In this document: positions 8,785-19,759 of the stretch, one piece after another
Layout: each line of letters opens with the position of its first letter
Numbering within the stretch: position 1 is the stretch's first letter
Assembly (NCBI GenBank): GCA_015501075.1
Contig: JADNYJ010000275.1
Location: 1 to 45,397 of the forward strand
Direction: 5' to 3'
DNA length: 45,397 nt
Source: Gymnopilus junonius
Lineage: Eukaryota; Basidiomycota; Agaricomycetes; Agaricales; Galerinaceae
The notes under the pieces: generated by a model
Told to the model about the DNA's origin: nothing
The model's input: only the letters and a program-made list of their open reading frames with translations
Databases searched by the model: none
Position numbers and translations under genes: made by a program

Positions 8785-10483
8785 GGAATTACAATGACCA
8801 CCAAGGCTATTTCTGAACTACTGCTAAAATCACATAAGTGCATCAACCAATGAAAAAGTAAGCACATTTAGCAGCATAGCATTAGCTATGGCCTGCACTG
8901 CACCACCAATAGCAGCACCATCTACAATGACAACCACATCACTGTCACCTTACATCCAATGAAGGGACATATCCATGTTTATGTCAACTCTGATTTGGAG
9001 GTGCCTATGAAAGAAATGCAAGTCAAGACAGAGACATACAGACCATCTTGCAACAAGGACAAGCACATGAGGCAGTTTTCATATGCACAAACTTGGGGTG
9101 CCAGTGGACTGGCAGTTGGCAGTAGTCACATTCATATATACATGTAAACTTAGTGAAGAGGACAAGAATTCTATGCAATTATCATCATTGAGCTCATGGC
9201 ATTTTTTCCTTTAAATGGTTCAGCAACTCCTCTATCTGAGCTGCTTCAGCAATTGGCAGCCTGTTGATCTGCTTTCAAGGCTACCACTCTACTAAGCATG
9301 GCCTTGGGGGTCATGTCTGATGTAGAGGATGTAGTAGTAGGGTTGGAAGGGGCCATATGTAAGAGAGAGGGAGAAAGAGAAAGATATATAAGTGTTATGA
9401 TGCTTTATTTAGATGTGACCTGTGCTAATTATAGTAATACATATATGCACAAAAAAAATCTGACAAGAGCCCATGAAAGAAAGTGATAGTGACATCAACC
9501 CCATGTGAGAGGCAGTTTTTGATTTGTGGAGGGAGCTTCATATTACTCCCCTACTCTGCAAAGTCAATGAATCACATATGGCTAGTGCCCAGAGCATCCT
9601 TGGCCTCTGTCACCAGCCTTTCAGTACAAGGGGTTACCTAGGCATTATCAGTGTCAAGTTGAAATGTACCATGGTCAGCAGGTTGATATTGGGTTCTATA
9701 TTTGGATTGGATCCTCATATCCATGAAAGCAGCAGCAGGAAGCAGACTGGATTCTGGGTGTTTCTACTGACATAAAATTACAAAATTAATCCTATTTAAT
9801 GAAAATTTAATGTCAAAGGAGTAGGGGGTGGTCTGAGAGCCCTTGATTTGGTCAGTCAAGAAGAAATCAGACACATTGAATTCTCCTCCAACTTTGCATT
9901 TGACTGCCATATGTCAGAGTGCCAAACACTTCAACAAGCCTTGTGGTGTCTGGCACCAACATTGGCTGACCTGGATGGGTTCTTGGAATGTAAAGTCTAT
10001 ATTGTAGACCATTGTTTTGATTCAGACATCAGATTTTTGTACAGCATCTGACAGGCACTTCAAAGCCAGAAAGTACCACCTGGCCCTTAAATAAAGAGAC
10101 TGCTACCTGCTGTACTTGATGATATACTAGGCCAGCCAGAAGCAATGGCATGGTAGTGACCAGGAAAGGGGCCACACTGCTCAGCACCTGGTTTCTATTT
10201 GGCAGGATATGCTAGGTGATTTGGAGCCTGAGTCCATACCCTATGGCCACATGGACAAGGCAGCTCCCTCTGAGTGGCTGGCCTGCAAACTCAATATCAA
10301 TTTGTTGTTGAAATGGGGTATATGTCCCCCCAGCACCAATAAATTTTGAGCAATGCATTTTGAATCTAAAGAGTCCCAATCACCACTGTCACTAGTTTTC
10401 CAGAAGCAAAGATGGGCACCAATTATGCAAAACCTGTTTCTAGCATAAATCAAGAGATCAAGAATTGAAAAATTGGAAATAGA
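8785..10483. other. AT-rich region with decayed coding patches, no supported gene
   Basis: Short open frames occur at 8959-9147, 9298-9486, 9524-9775 and 9848-10051 (plus). The last has protein-like composition (QTLQQALWCLAPTLADLDGF) and reads on, interrupted by stops, to about 10,450, so it is probably the relic of one gene. I do not recognise the protein. Confidence 0.35.
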
Positions 10484-10556
10484 GATGGACTACCAGAAAA
10501 AGGTACAGAGGTGCTAGTAAACAGATTTGATCTTTTTATATATAGACATTTGTTAA
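10484..10556 (+). repeat. 72-bp dispersed repeat, copy 2
   Basis: Direct copy of 7899-7970. The flanks differ on both sides: the 130-bp unit that follows copy 1 is missing here. Confidence 0.9.
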
Positions 10557-11130
10557 TAAATTAGACACACAATACTCTTCATTATAAAACTGATAACTAA
10601 AGGCACTTCCAGATCAAGATAGGCAAATTGATGGTCAATGTGAGGTCAACTTGTTCATGCTACAATCCAGCATGTCAATGGATCAGCTGGCAGGTATTTT
10701 GAATGCAGTATTATATTTTTCACAAAGAAGATCCTCAGCTTTCACAAGTGGAACTCTGTATTTGATACAAGAAATTCCAACAAAGCTATAAGAAGGACCC
10801 AACTTTACAACAACCAGCTCCTTAACAAAGAGGACAAATTACCAGAAGGCTTGGTTGCCTACTGGTATAGACCTTATGGGTAGGGTATTAGTAGTGAAGT
10901 CCACAAAACAAAGTCCCCATTCAATTCAGAGACTTCAATGCAGTTTGCTAGCTGTGCAGCATGATGTGGGAGGTTACTGGCAATATCTGGAGTAGTAAGG
11001 AGCTGCTTTGAGTCATTAGAGCAGGAAATACTTCAGAAAGGAGTAAACTCACATTGGGAAGGTCTGTCAAGAGGGTTGACATCATCTGGATCTATCTCAC
11101 CAGATTTGACATCTGCATAGATGACAGACA

Positions 11131-11472
11131 TCATGTTAGAGTCCATTGATTTATCCATGGAAAAATCATAAGGCTGTGTACTACTTTCAGCAAATGAAGT
11201 ACCTTAAAGTCTACCAGGGGAACACTTGCAGTCAAACTGCATTCATGGAATGTCTTCTGCCTATTGGATCCTATAGTACTCTGCATTTGTAATCCCATCA
11301 ATGAATATTTCTCCTTGCATGGACAGTCTGAATATTCAGCTAAAGATAAGAAAGGGTCAGGGGTTTCTATGAAATCAGCCTTCCTCTGCATGGGTGTGCT
11401 GGTAAGTGATAGGGATGTATAAAGGCATGGCAGGGGCTGGGGATGCTTGTAAAATGCACTCATAGAGTTCAC
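11131..11472 (-). pseudogene. Relic of an unknown gene
   Basis: A 113-codon minus-strand open stretch contains protein-like sequence including DPFLSLAEYSDCPCKEKY and SLTASVPLVDFKVLHLLK. The same frame goes on downstream (to about 10,600) with many stops but persistent coding-like composition. I cannot name the family. The lack of a start context and the stops suggest a decayed gene or transposon fragment. Confidence 0.3.
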
Positions 11473-11990
11473 TCCAGGTTGATTTTAAAAGTGACTTCAG
11501 CTTTTGGGGACATAGAGGCTGGCACAACAGAGCACTCATCTTTATATGATGTGGTTAAATGTAACTGATATGTAGGTCCCACAATACAGATCACAGATAT
11601 TACCTATGCCTTCTTTCCAACCTATGCAAAAGAAGCACAAAGTTTGGCCACTTGGTTGAAGCTGATAAGTATGAGTCATGAAGGGCTGGATGTTTGCTAT
11701 CCATCTGTCAAGTTTTTATATCAGAGGAAGTCAACTCAGTGATTCAACTTCTAGAGCATGAACCACAGAAGAGATGCTCATCCTATTGAAAATGATATGA
11801 GAGAAGGTCAGAACAATACAGAAGTACTGAAATCTAGGATGATGGAAATAAGTAAGATGCCATAGAGTTATTTAAAGGCAAGCCATGTTGCTCCCAGGCC
11901 TAGTAAGCTAGCTTGCACAACCAGAGCAGAGAAGATGTGTTTTGAAACACTGACACTTTTGCTCCTGAATATTCCAAAACTAAGTATTAA

Positions 11991-12240
11991 TTATTGCATA
12001 CAACTCCATCTTTGTCTGACTTCTTAGAACTGGACTTGACCTGTGCCTTCCTTCTCTTTGCCTTCACCTTCGATTTTGCTTCCTCTTCCTTCCATGTTGT
12101 CTTTCATATTTTCATCTCTACTTCTGCTGCCTTCTCCTGTGCTGCTTCAGCCAATTTTTGCTTCTGCTTCTTCACAATTACCTTCTAGTCTGATAATTTC
12201 TTGTAATCTTTCTGTATATTTTACCACATTAGACAAGGAC
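11991..12240 (-). pseudogene. Lys/Glu/Ala-rich coiled-coil tail relic
   Basis: On the minus strand a frame ending at TAA 11991-11993 encodes a highly charged stretch (KQKQKLAEAAQEKAAEVEMK, then Lys/Ser-rich), interrupted by two stops. It resembles the charged C-terminal tail of a larger protein. No domain is recognisable. Confidence 0.3.
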
Positions 12241-12417
12241 ACAGACTGTCAGTGCACTCACATATATTCCAGTACTTAGTATACAATTTTTTGCATAATA
12301 GTACAGTGTTATTTCAGTCTATCTTGATGGAAAAATGCAGAGAAATAATTGAAAATTTGGTTTAATCAATGGATGGTGACAAGAATAATGGAGAGCAGGA
12401 AGGGGTGCCAGAGACCC

Positions 12418-12545
12418 TCAAATATTGCCATATTGGAAAGGGTAGTCTACCCTGTGGCCTTCCTGTTTGGGTAGTCAGGCACAAGACTTGGCAGATGGGA
12501 AGTCAAATATTGCCTTATTGGGAAGGGTAGAGGGTAGAGCCTATA
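12418..12545 (-). repeat. 130-bp dispersed repeat, copy 2 (inverted)
   Basis: Reverse-complement copy of 7976-8105, lacking the adjacent 72-bp unit. Confidence 0.85.
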
Positions 12546-14040
12546 TTACAAAGTTAGATGTTAATTCCCATATATTGCTAATCATAGCTCTACTCTACCC
12601 ATTTACCTAGATCATGTTTCAAAGCAATGACAGTTAAAAAATGAAAAGTATGGACTTTTGGTTATCAACCTTTTATTCTATCTTTCCTCATGTTCCCTCT
12701 TCGAGCTTTGGAAGGGCTTCAATATTTTAACTTTCAATGTATTTATAATAATTGAAGTGGTATACCCTTCAGACAAATTAGATGATATTGGAAATCAAAA
12801 GAAAGATCTACTAATTCTAGCAAGACCATGCATAGAAAGAAAATGAAAACTGCCAGATTTGCAGAAAGGACAGTCACAGTAGGACAATTGCCACCTGTGC
12901 AGGCCACAGCTGCAGCATGATGGGGTTGTTGTATAGATCAAACTGCAGGCCTGGGCATGGGAGACCTGCACATTGAATCTTGAGCAAAGCCATCAATGTC
13001 ACATATGGCAGGACCCTATCTTGAATTCTGTGGCACTTTATCATCCTAGAAAGATTTTACATTCAAAGTTTAATGCAAATTGCAGTCCACCAATAATTGC
13101 TACACTTTATCAGTTCTATAATCTCTCTAACTCTTACTGCCCCCTACCCACATACACTGCCTAGCAGCACTCCAAGTCTTACATTCTTCTTAAAGTGGTC
13201 TGCATGTTATCTCTGGGAACTCTCACTGCTTTCACCATTCACAGCAGGGGAAGAACTGGTCAAAATAGCAAAGACCATCCCATCAATCATCCATCTAGTT
13301 CTGACTCTGGATTCTGTGCCATTTTTGGATATACTTTTTTTTTTGAGCTTATCTTAGGGATCATAACAGAATTTGCAATCAGTGGAAAATGCCTTTTGAA
13401 ATAGGTGATACAAAGCTGATGCATAAATTGGAACAGACCATTAAACTTGCTTGCACACAAAATAGGTCATTAGGGGTACAGCAATAGCTCCTTTCTTCTT
13501 TGGCTTAGCTAATTAGATTGATTTTTATGTGAAAATTTCCAAGCAAGAATGTAGGATACTGCAAGTGAGTGAGACCTTTGAACTCTATACCATGCCATAG
13601 GAGAGGAATGCAGAGGCATTTGAATGGGAATTGTGTTAGGATTAGAAGATGCAGAAGGTGAGTTTGAAGAGTATACAATCAATTATGGAAGTGGGGCTAT
13701 GAAATTTATATGACAGTCTTCTGCACCCCCTAGTCCTGCTTATTCTTTCATTTCTTTGGTTACTCCCTGCTTAAAATCTCTCAAACATATTTAAAAATCA
13801 TTCTTGGGGAACTATACATACAGATTTATGTCATATCATATGATATAGTGAGTAAGAATATTTTTTCAGTCATCTGTACTCCATGGTAAGTGTTATGGAG
13901 TAGTCAATGTCAGGTATTCAATATTGGGCAGTGGTAAATGTTGAGTATCAGCTGTGAAAATCTCCCAGTGGCATATGGTCAGTGAGAAAGATGAGAAAAG
14001 AAATTTCATTTGTCAGGGCCCTGCAGAGTGCTACACCGAT
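12546..14040. other. AT-rich gap ending at a sharp composition boundary
   Basis: Only short chance frames are present. At about 14,020-14,060 the base composition changes from AT-rich to GC-rich within a few tens of bases, just before the next gene. Confidence 0.5.
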
Positions 14041-14282
14041 ACTTTGAAGATGGAGAGCTTAGAAGGACGCCATAAATCATGATGACCGTGGAGGATGAGG
14101 AGAAACTGATCCGCATCAAAACGTTCCGGCATTCCCGGGCCTTGATCAATTTGAGCTTCCTCATCGACTATCACGATGATGACGGCTCTCACACATTGCA
14201 GCCAATAACATTCTCTCCCCTTTGCACACCGTCCTCATCGTTTCTTGCTTCCTCTAGGCGGTATTCTTTCTTGTACACTGAA

Positions 14283-16850
14283 ATGCCTAGCTCGGCTTCC
14301 CATTCTAGCACTGGCAGCAAAGCTCGACCGCCATTCATACCCGGAACACCATTCCTCTCTGAATCCCCAGCATGGGTCGACTCCCGCTCCCCTCGTCCTC
14401 GGAGTGTCTACACCATGAACATCGATTACTCAGGTCGAGCCCATCCAAACACTCTACTGGATAACCAACCCCAGAACCCGCGCTACTCTGACGAACTACG
14501 CTCGCCCATCCCACCTCCGCCCGCGAATCTCTATCCAGGCTCTCCAGCGGCGTTCAACGTGGATCCTGGGATCCCATTCCTCGCTACGGCTGGTCCTAGC
14601 GATGCTGGTGCCTCTGAAGATGGCGATAAGGAGGAGCCCCAGTCGAGTCGATTTGTCGGCGGGTTTGTTACTGGGCTGAGGAGGGCAGTTAGGAACTCGC
14701 TGAGGCGGAGTCGGCCTGTACAGCTGGAGCAACAGCAGCAGCAGCAGCAGGAGATGTACGCCCAGCCGCCTGAACTTCGAGATTCTGGATACGCCTCCTC
14801 CGCGCCCCAAGCAGGTCTATCCCAAGTCCCGCCCATACCCGACTATGGCTCTTCACCGGCTTCATCCCGGAGTACCCCTGTCTCTGCCCGTCCTCCCTCC
14901 GAGACTCTCGTAGGCCATGAAGATCCTGTCTCAAAATTTCCTCGTAAACCTCAAGAAGAAGATGAGTTCACCATAATCGACCCCATTCCCTCCCGCTACC
15001 GGCCTTCCCACCGGCCTTCCCGTTCCCATCCCTCCCACCGCCGTCCTCGCAATGAAATCATCCCTCCCGACACGATCATGAGCCCCGTCTCCGCCGATCC
15101 CGAATACGGCTCGGACTACGCCCAGATGAACCCGCCCACGCCGCCGCCATCGGATACCTCCTTCCACACGTATCTCTCCCGCATCTCCAAAGTCGTGAAG
15201 GACATCAACAGTCTGCCGTGGGTGATGAAGGAACGCGTAACGGTTGATTACTACCCTGAAAGATCGAAGAGGAGGGATGAGCCGAAGAGACATCCAGCGA
15301 TCGCGTGGCGGAGCGAGGAGCATTATCGGGTGGAGTACGATCGTGAAGCGCAGGCACAGGCGTTTGGTGGAGGTGGGGAGGGGGATTTGGCAGATCGGAT
15401 GGGCGGATTGGGTATGTCGGAAGCATCAGCGAGCGCGGTGAGGCTTATCACGCCGCGTCGAGCAGCGGTTATGGATCTAGACGCGGAGTTTGATCCTACG
15501 CCGCGTCCAACGCCCTTGCCCGCCAAACCGCCGAATGTTGCGCCGTCTGCGCCTACGACTCCCTCGCGCTTTGGATTTGGGGGTCCTTTTCCTCCTCTTC
15601 CTGTTTATCCGCCCTCAGCCCAACTGCCAATTACACCGCTCACCCGAAATGCCAACCCACTAACTCCAAATCCAAATCCAACCATGCTTCCCTCCGATTC
15701 CGTCCTCTTTTCCAATCAAGCACCTCCACCTCCAAATAATCCAGTGTCGACTCCGGATTGGGATCCTACGCACGGTCCTCGTATCAATGGGATGTGGCAG
15801 CAGTACTCAAGCAATAGCAATACGAACCATCAAGTGCCTGTATCCAATGCGCCCAATACGCCGAAATCTTCGAGGTCGAGGATATCGCAGCGCAGTGCGA
15901 ATGCGAGTCTTCCAGTGCAAACTCAACCTCCTCAAACACCTCATAGCAGCTACTCTGGACTCTCTTACCTCAGCCAGCCCACCCAACCTCTGCCTACTCA
16001 GCCCTCTCAACCTCAAGCTCAGCCCGTCACTCCCTCCCTTTCTCAACACCGCCAACGTCTTTCAACAGCTACCAGCCCCACGAACGCAAACTCACCCACA
16101 CCTAGTCGCGGTGCTGGCAGTGCACTCAGGACCCACGGATACCTAAACAAAGGCAAGGGTAAAGAACGGGCTCCAGACACCGACCATGACCAAGAACCCA
16201 GGCAATGGCAGTCCCACCCCGCCGCCGGCCTTCACAGTCCCCATAACGACTACAATCACAGCCACGAGCCCAATCTCACTTACGAAGACACCGAATATGA
16301 AACGAGGAACAGGAGCGGCTACGTACCCTTCGAGGTGGCGGAACAGTATCGCAATAGGATGTCGTATGGAAGGCGGAATGGGGGTGATGGGTACCCTGCC
16401 GCGGCTGTCGATGGTAGTGCTGCGTCTGCGAAAGCGGCACGGTCGCCTCGTCCTAGTGGTGGCGGTGGTGCTGTCGACACCGCCGCCGCCGCCGCTTCCA
16501 TTGCTAATGCACTCAATGCAGCATGGTCGCCTGGTGGTCGTTCTGTGCGTGGATATCCTGCTTCTCCAGCTCCTTCTCCGACTCCATCTCAAGCTCAGTC
16601 TCCGTTTGTCACTGGTCCTCCTGGGCACACTCCTCGACCTCGACCTCGACCTCAACCTCAACCTCGATCTCAACCAGAACCTCAACCTCAATCTCAACGA
16701 TCACCTCAACCACCACCTCAACCTCAACCTCCTCCTCTGCCGCCGCCGGCGGGTATCGGTGCTCCTAGACCTGCATGGTCGAATTCGAAAGCTCCAGCAT
16801 CGGCATCGGTGCCTGCGCAGGAGCAGTGGGTATATTGGCCTCGACCTTGA
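14283..16850 (+). CDS. Large intrinsically disordered Pro/Ser/Gln-rich protein, unknown function
   Basis: A single exon encodes 855 residues from ATG 14283 (MPSSASHSSTGSKARPPFIP). The frame is open further upstream to ATG 14079, but the extra 68 codons look less like protein and the 14283 start fits the low-complexity N-terminus better. Two short ordered patches stand out: FVGGFVTGLRRAVRNSLRRS (about residues 123-142), a basic amphipathic helix that could bind membrane, and LSRISKVVKDINSLPWVMKE (about 300-319) followed by a Tyr/Arg/Glu-rich stretch. A Gln run (about 150) and a C-terminal tail of Arg-Pro and Gln-Pro repeats follow. No catalytic motif is visible and I cannot name a family. A decayed copy of the 3' third lies directly downstream, so the gene may be a truncated form of a once longer gene. 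Confidence 0.7.
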   Translation: MPSSASHSSTGSKARPPFIPGTPFLSESPAWVDSRSPRPRSVYTMNIDYSGRAHPNTLLDNQPQNPRYSDELRSPIPPPPANLYPGSPAAFNVDPGIPFLATAGPSDAGASEDGDKEEPQSSRFVGGFVTGLRRAVRNSLRRSRPVQLEQQQQQQQEMYAQPPELRDSGYASSAPQAGLSQVPPIPDYGSSPASSRSTPVSARPPSETLVGHEDPVSKFPRKPQEEDEFTIIDPIPSRYRPSHRPSRSHPSHRRPRNEIIPPDTIMSPVSADPEYGSDYAQMNPPTPPPSDTSFHTYLSRISKVVKDINSLPWVMKERVTVDYYPERSKRRDEPKRHPAIAWRSEEHYRVEYDREAQAQAFGGGGEGDLADRMGGLGMSEASASAVRLITPRRAAVMDLDAEFDPTPRPTPLPAKPPNVAPSAPTTPSRFGFGGPFPPLPVYPPSAQLPITPLTRNANPLTPNPNPTMLPSDSVLFSNQAPPPPNNPVSTPDWDPTHGPRINGMWQQYSSNSNTNHQVPVSNAPNTPKSSRSRISQRSANASLPVQTQPPQTPHSSYSGLSYLSQPTQPLPTQPSQPQAQPVTPSLSQHRQRLSTATSPTNANSPTPSRGAGSALRTHGYLNKGKGKERAPDTDHDQEPRQWQSHPAAGLHSPHNDYNHSHEPNLTYEDTEYETRNRSGYVPFEVAEQYRNRMSYGRRNGGDGYPAAAVDGSAASAKAARSPRPSGGGGAVDTAAAAASIANALNAAWSPGGRSVRGYPASPAPSPTPSQAQSPFVTGPPGHTPRPRPRPQPQPRSQPEPQPQSQRSPQPPPQPQPPPLPPPAGIGAPRPAWSNSKAPASASVPAQEQWVYWPRP

Positions 16851-17104
16851 ACGTGCAGTTGAATCGCGGCTTGTGGATTGTGTGGGATGGGTCCATGGAG
16901 GGGTTCGTGGCTCGTGGCTCGTGACTCGTAGTGGAACGAGAGTCGATGGCGTGGGTTGAAGGCTACAGGAAGATGAGGAAGGGAGGAAGGGTTGATGTAT
17001 GATAAGCTGAAGCATGGATCACGAGCAGCGCTGGGTGAGATCTTGCCAGCTGGTCCTTGGACATCCGCTCGTCGCTGACTGCTAGCCATACAATACGATC
17101 GAAC

Positions 17105-17770
17105 AAAAATGTCAAGTCTCAGCCTGCCAACCCTCTCAACCCCCTCAATCCTCTCAGCAGATCAAGTCTCAGCCTGCCAACCCTCTCAACCCCCTCAATC
17201 CTCTCAGCAGACTCAGCCAACTCAATCCGTAACTCCCTCACAACGAGGTCCTTCCAAAACTAACTCTCCTCAAACCCGAGCTCACCTACACCTCCCAGGA
17301 AAAATGGCAATGACGTTCATCAAATTATGAAGGTGGCGGGGGCACTATCGGAATGGGACGTACTATGAGTCGAGCAACGATGTTGGTTGGTACGCTCCTG
17401 CTGGTCCTATCGGTACCGTCGCCAGTGCTGGTGATGGTCCTGTTACTGGAACGCAAGCAGCTTGATCGCCTCGTCCTGGCGTTGGTCCTATTGGTCTCAA
17501 CGCTGCGCGGCTGCCTGCCTGATGGTGCATCTTTGAGTAGAGACACACCTCGGGCGCAGGCTCGGTCTCCGTCCGTTACTGGCGTTGCTGCCAATCTCAA
17601 CCTCAAGCACGACCCCGATTTCAACCACAATCGCAACTACACTCTTAGCCTCCTCCTCCGCAGCCTCCTCCTGCACCACAGCCACAATGCCTGTCAGTTT
17701 TCCAGGATCGAATGGCATTGACGCTCCTCGATCTGCACCGTCGGAGTATGAATTCTCCAATGTTGGCGTC
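17105..17770 (+). pseudogene. Decayed tandem copy of the 3' part of the upstream disordered-protein gene
   Basis: The segment is colinear with about 16,000-16,800. Examples are GCAGCTTGATCGCCTCGTCC (17,456) against GCGGCACGGTCGCCTCGTCC, and GGTCTCCGTCCGTTACTGG (17,562) against the matching AGTCTCCGTTTGTCACTGG near 16,600, followed in both by Gln-Pro rich and then GCTCCT(A/C)GA-C(T)TGCA sequence. Several stops and frame changes break it. Beyond 17,800 an acidic coding-like stretch (DDSIIVPNVNEEDDEG) appears that is absent from the upstream gene, so the original gene was probably longer and the duplication split it. Confidence 0.55.
17112..17211 (+). repeat. Perfect 50-bp tandem duplication
   Basis: 17112-17161 and 17162-17211 are identical (beginning TCAAGTCTCAGCCTGCCAAC and ending CTCTCAGCAGA). 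The perfect identity implies a recent event or active homogenisation. Confidence 0.97.
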
Positions 17771-19759
17771 GGCATTGTTGCCAGCGCCAGAGCCACACGA
17801 GTGATCACTTGCCGTCGGTACCACCAATGGACCTTTCTTTCAAACAGACGACTCCATCATTGTTCCCAACGTCAATGAAGAGGACGATGAGGGCGATGGG
17901 GGCTGCAAACCGCATGTCTCAGCATCTCCGTATGGCGGACTCGCGTCCTGACTCGCGCAGATCGTCCATCCTATCGTCGCACGCCTCCGTACGTTCCTCC
18001 TTCTCTCGGTCTCTCTCCATTTTTCCCAATTCCAACCCACTCCCTTTCAGGTGGTACTTTTCCTCTACTATCTTCGAGCGGGATGTAGAGCCTCACTAGT
18101 CACTCACCGCCTTCGCTCCCCGGCAGTTACCCCCACCATTACACCCACCAATGTCACCTCCCTCCCAACCCAAACCGCATTCCGTGCATCAAAGACACTC
18201 GAGCAGAACATGGGGCTCATGTCTTGCATCGCCAAGCCACTGTCAGCTTCCTCTGTTCTCCAGGTGATCCTAGCGTCGGGTTCAACTCTGCAGGTCAAAT
18301 CGCCATGGCCGACCCCACCTCCATCTCATTCTCACCGGTTTCCAAGGTCCTGTCTTCATATCGCTGTTTGCTCATCTTCGACGTGGGCAATGGAGACCGC
18401 ATTAGTGGCTTTTCAAACCTTATCAGAAGCTTCCAGAGTCGTAGCTTGAGCCCACTCGGGTCAAGAAGCGGTGCACTGGGGTCCTGCTTAATATCCCCAC
18501 CCAGAGCTCGGCAACTTTGTCTATGGGGGCTTACGCTGTGTTATATATATCTCCTCTCCGGATCCGTCGGGGTCTGGGCTGTCATCATCCGCCTTCCCGC
18601 CCCAGCGGATGCGGGGTGCGCACTCTGCGACGACTATGTTACAAGTCACAAGAGGCGGTACCTACGTATACCCGCATCCGCATCTTCATCCGCGTCACAA
18701 TTACACGAAGAACGACACCCAACCATTCACAAGCACAAAGCTAACTACCTTCGCAACGGATGTCCTCTACCACTGTCTCCCCTCCATCGCAGCACTAGCC
18801 CCAGAGCAATTCAAGCCTCCTAGCGTGACGTACACACACTCCCCCATCTCTTCACGCTCGCGCTCCTCATACCTACATCAGCCTTGGCCTTAACCTACCA
18901 CCATATGTATTACGTTTCCCGCGTCTCACTCCGAAAAAGCCGCTCTTCATGTCCTGCGTGCACCTGCTCATCTCCACCAAGTAGCGAAGCAGCCCTTGTC
19001 GCCGGTCATGACGTGTGTCCGCGGACGAGCCACCGCCGCATATACCTGGGGTTAATGGCTTGGGTCTGCACGGGTAGACTGGGACGAGCGCGGTAGGGGA
19101 AGTTTGCCATGTACAGAGCGCAGCGGCGTAGGGTTTGCTTAATATGTTTGGTGTGTGAATTGGACGATGGTGTCATGGTGTCATTTTCGTTTCTTTTTTC
19201 CCTCCTTCGCAGCATTGTTCCTTTCTTCGAGTCCCATGTTTGGTTGGTATTTTACTTCCATTCTCGGTTTAGTGGCTCGCGTTGCTTTCCTTCGTTCTCT
19301 CTATTTTTCTCTCCATTGCTTTCCCCTTTCACTGCACCTCCTTTGAATCCTTCTTGCCCTTGTTTCTTTTCCCAAATGCCCATTATCCACGTATAACCCC
19401 CCTCCGGCGCCTTCCTGCTCCTCTCTGCCATATCGCGAGTACGAGTACGACCCTATTCATTGTGGCCTTCTGTGTGGCCTTTTGCCCTACCTGCATTGTT
19501 CTGGCTTCCTTTATTTTTTCTGCTTTGTGTTTTGGGGTTCCCCGCGTCTTTACATTTTTGCATCACTCTGTTGCCTGGACTAGCTAGTAAATAAATAGAG
19601 AAACACTCTTCTGCACATCTATCCGAGTATCAAGAGTGCTTCAGAAAGTACGAAGCTCGATACCCTAACGGCCAGAACAATTTGGTGGTGATGGTGAAAT
19701 GCATAGAATACAGTGTACACGGGAAAACGGGACCAGATGTTATGAATTTAATACCAGAC
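17771..19759. other. GC-rich then T-rich region with decayed coding traces, no supported gene
   Basis: From 17,771 to about 18,900 coding-like fragments occur in all three plus frames (for example 18,224-18,823 and 18,609-18,893) without a consistent exon model, probably remains of the 3' end of the duplicated gene. From about 19,100 to 19,600 the plus strand is rich in pyrimidines and nothing is encoded that I can recognise. Confidence 0.4.

Noticed and set aside
14496..17089. Many open frames antisense to or overlapping the 14,283-16,850 gene, some Cys- or Arg-rich
   Set aside because: They are shadows of a GC- and repeat-rich coding sequence; the plus-strand frame is far longer.
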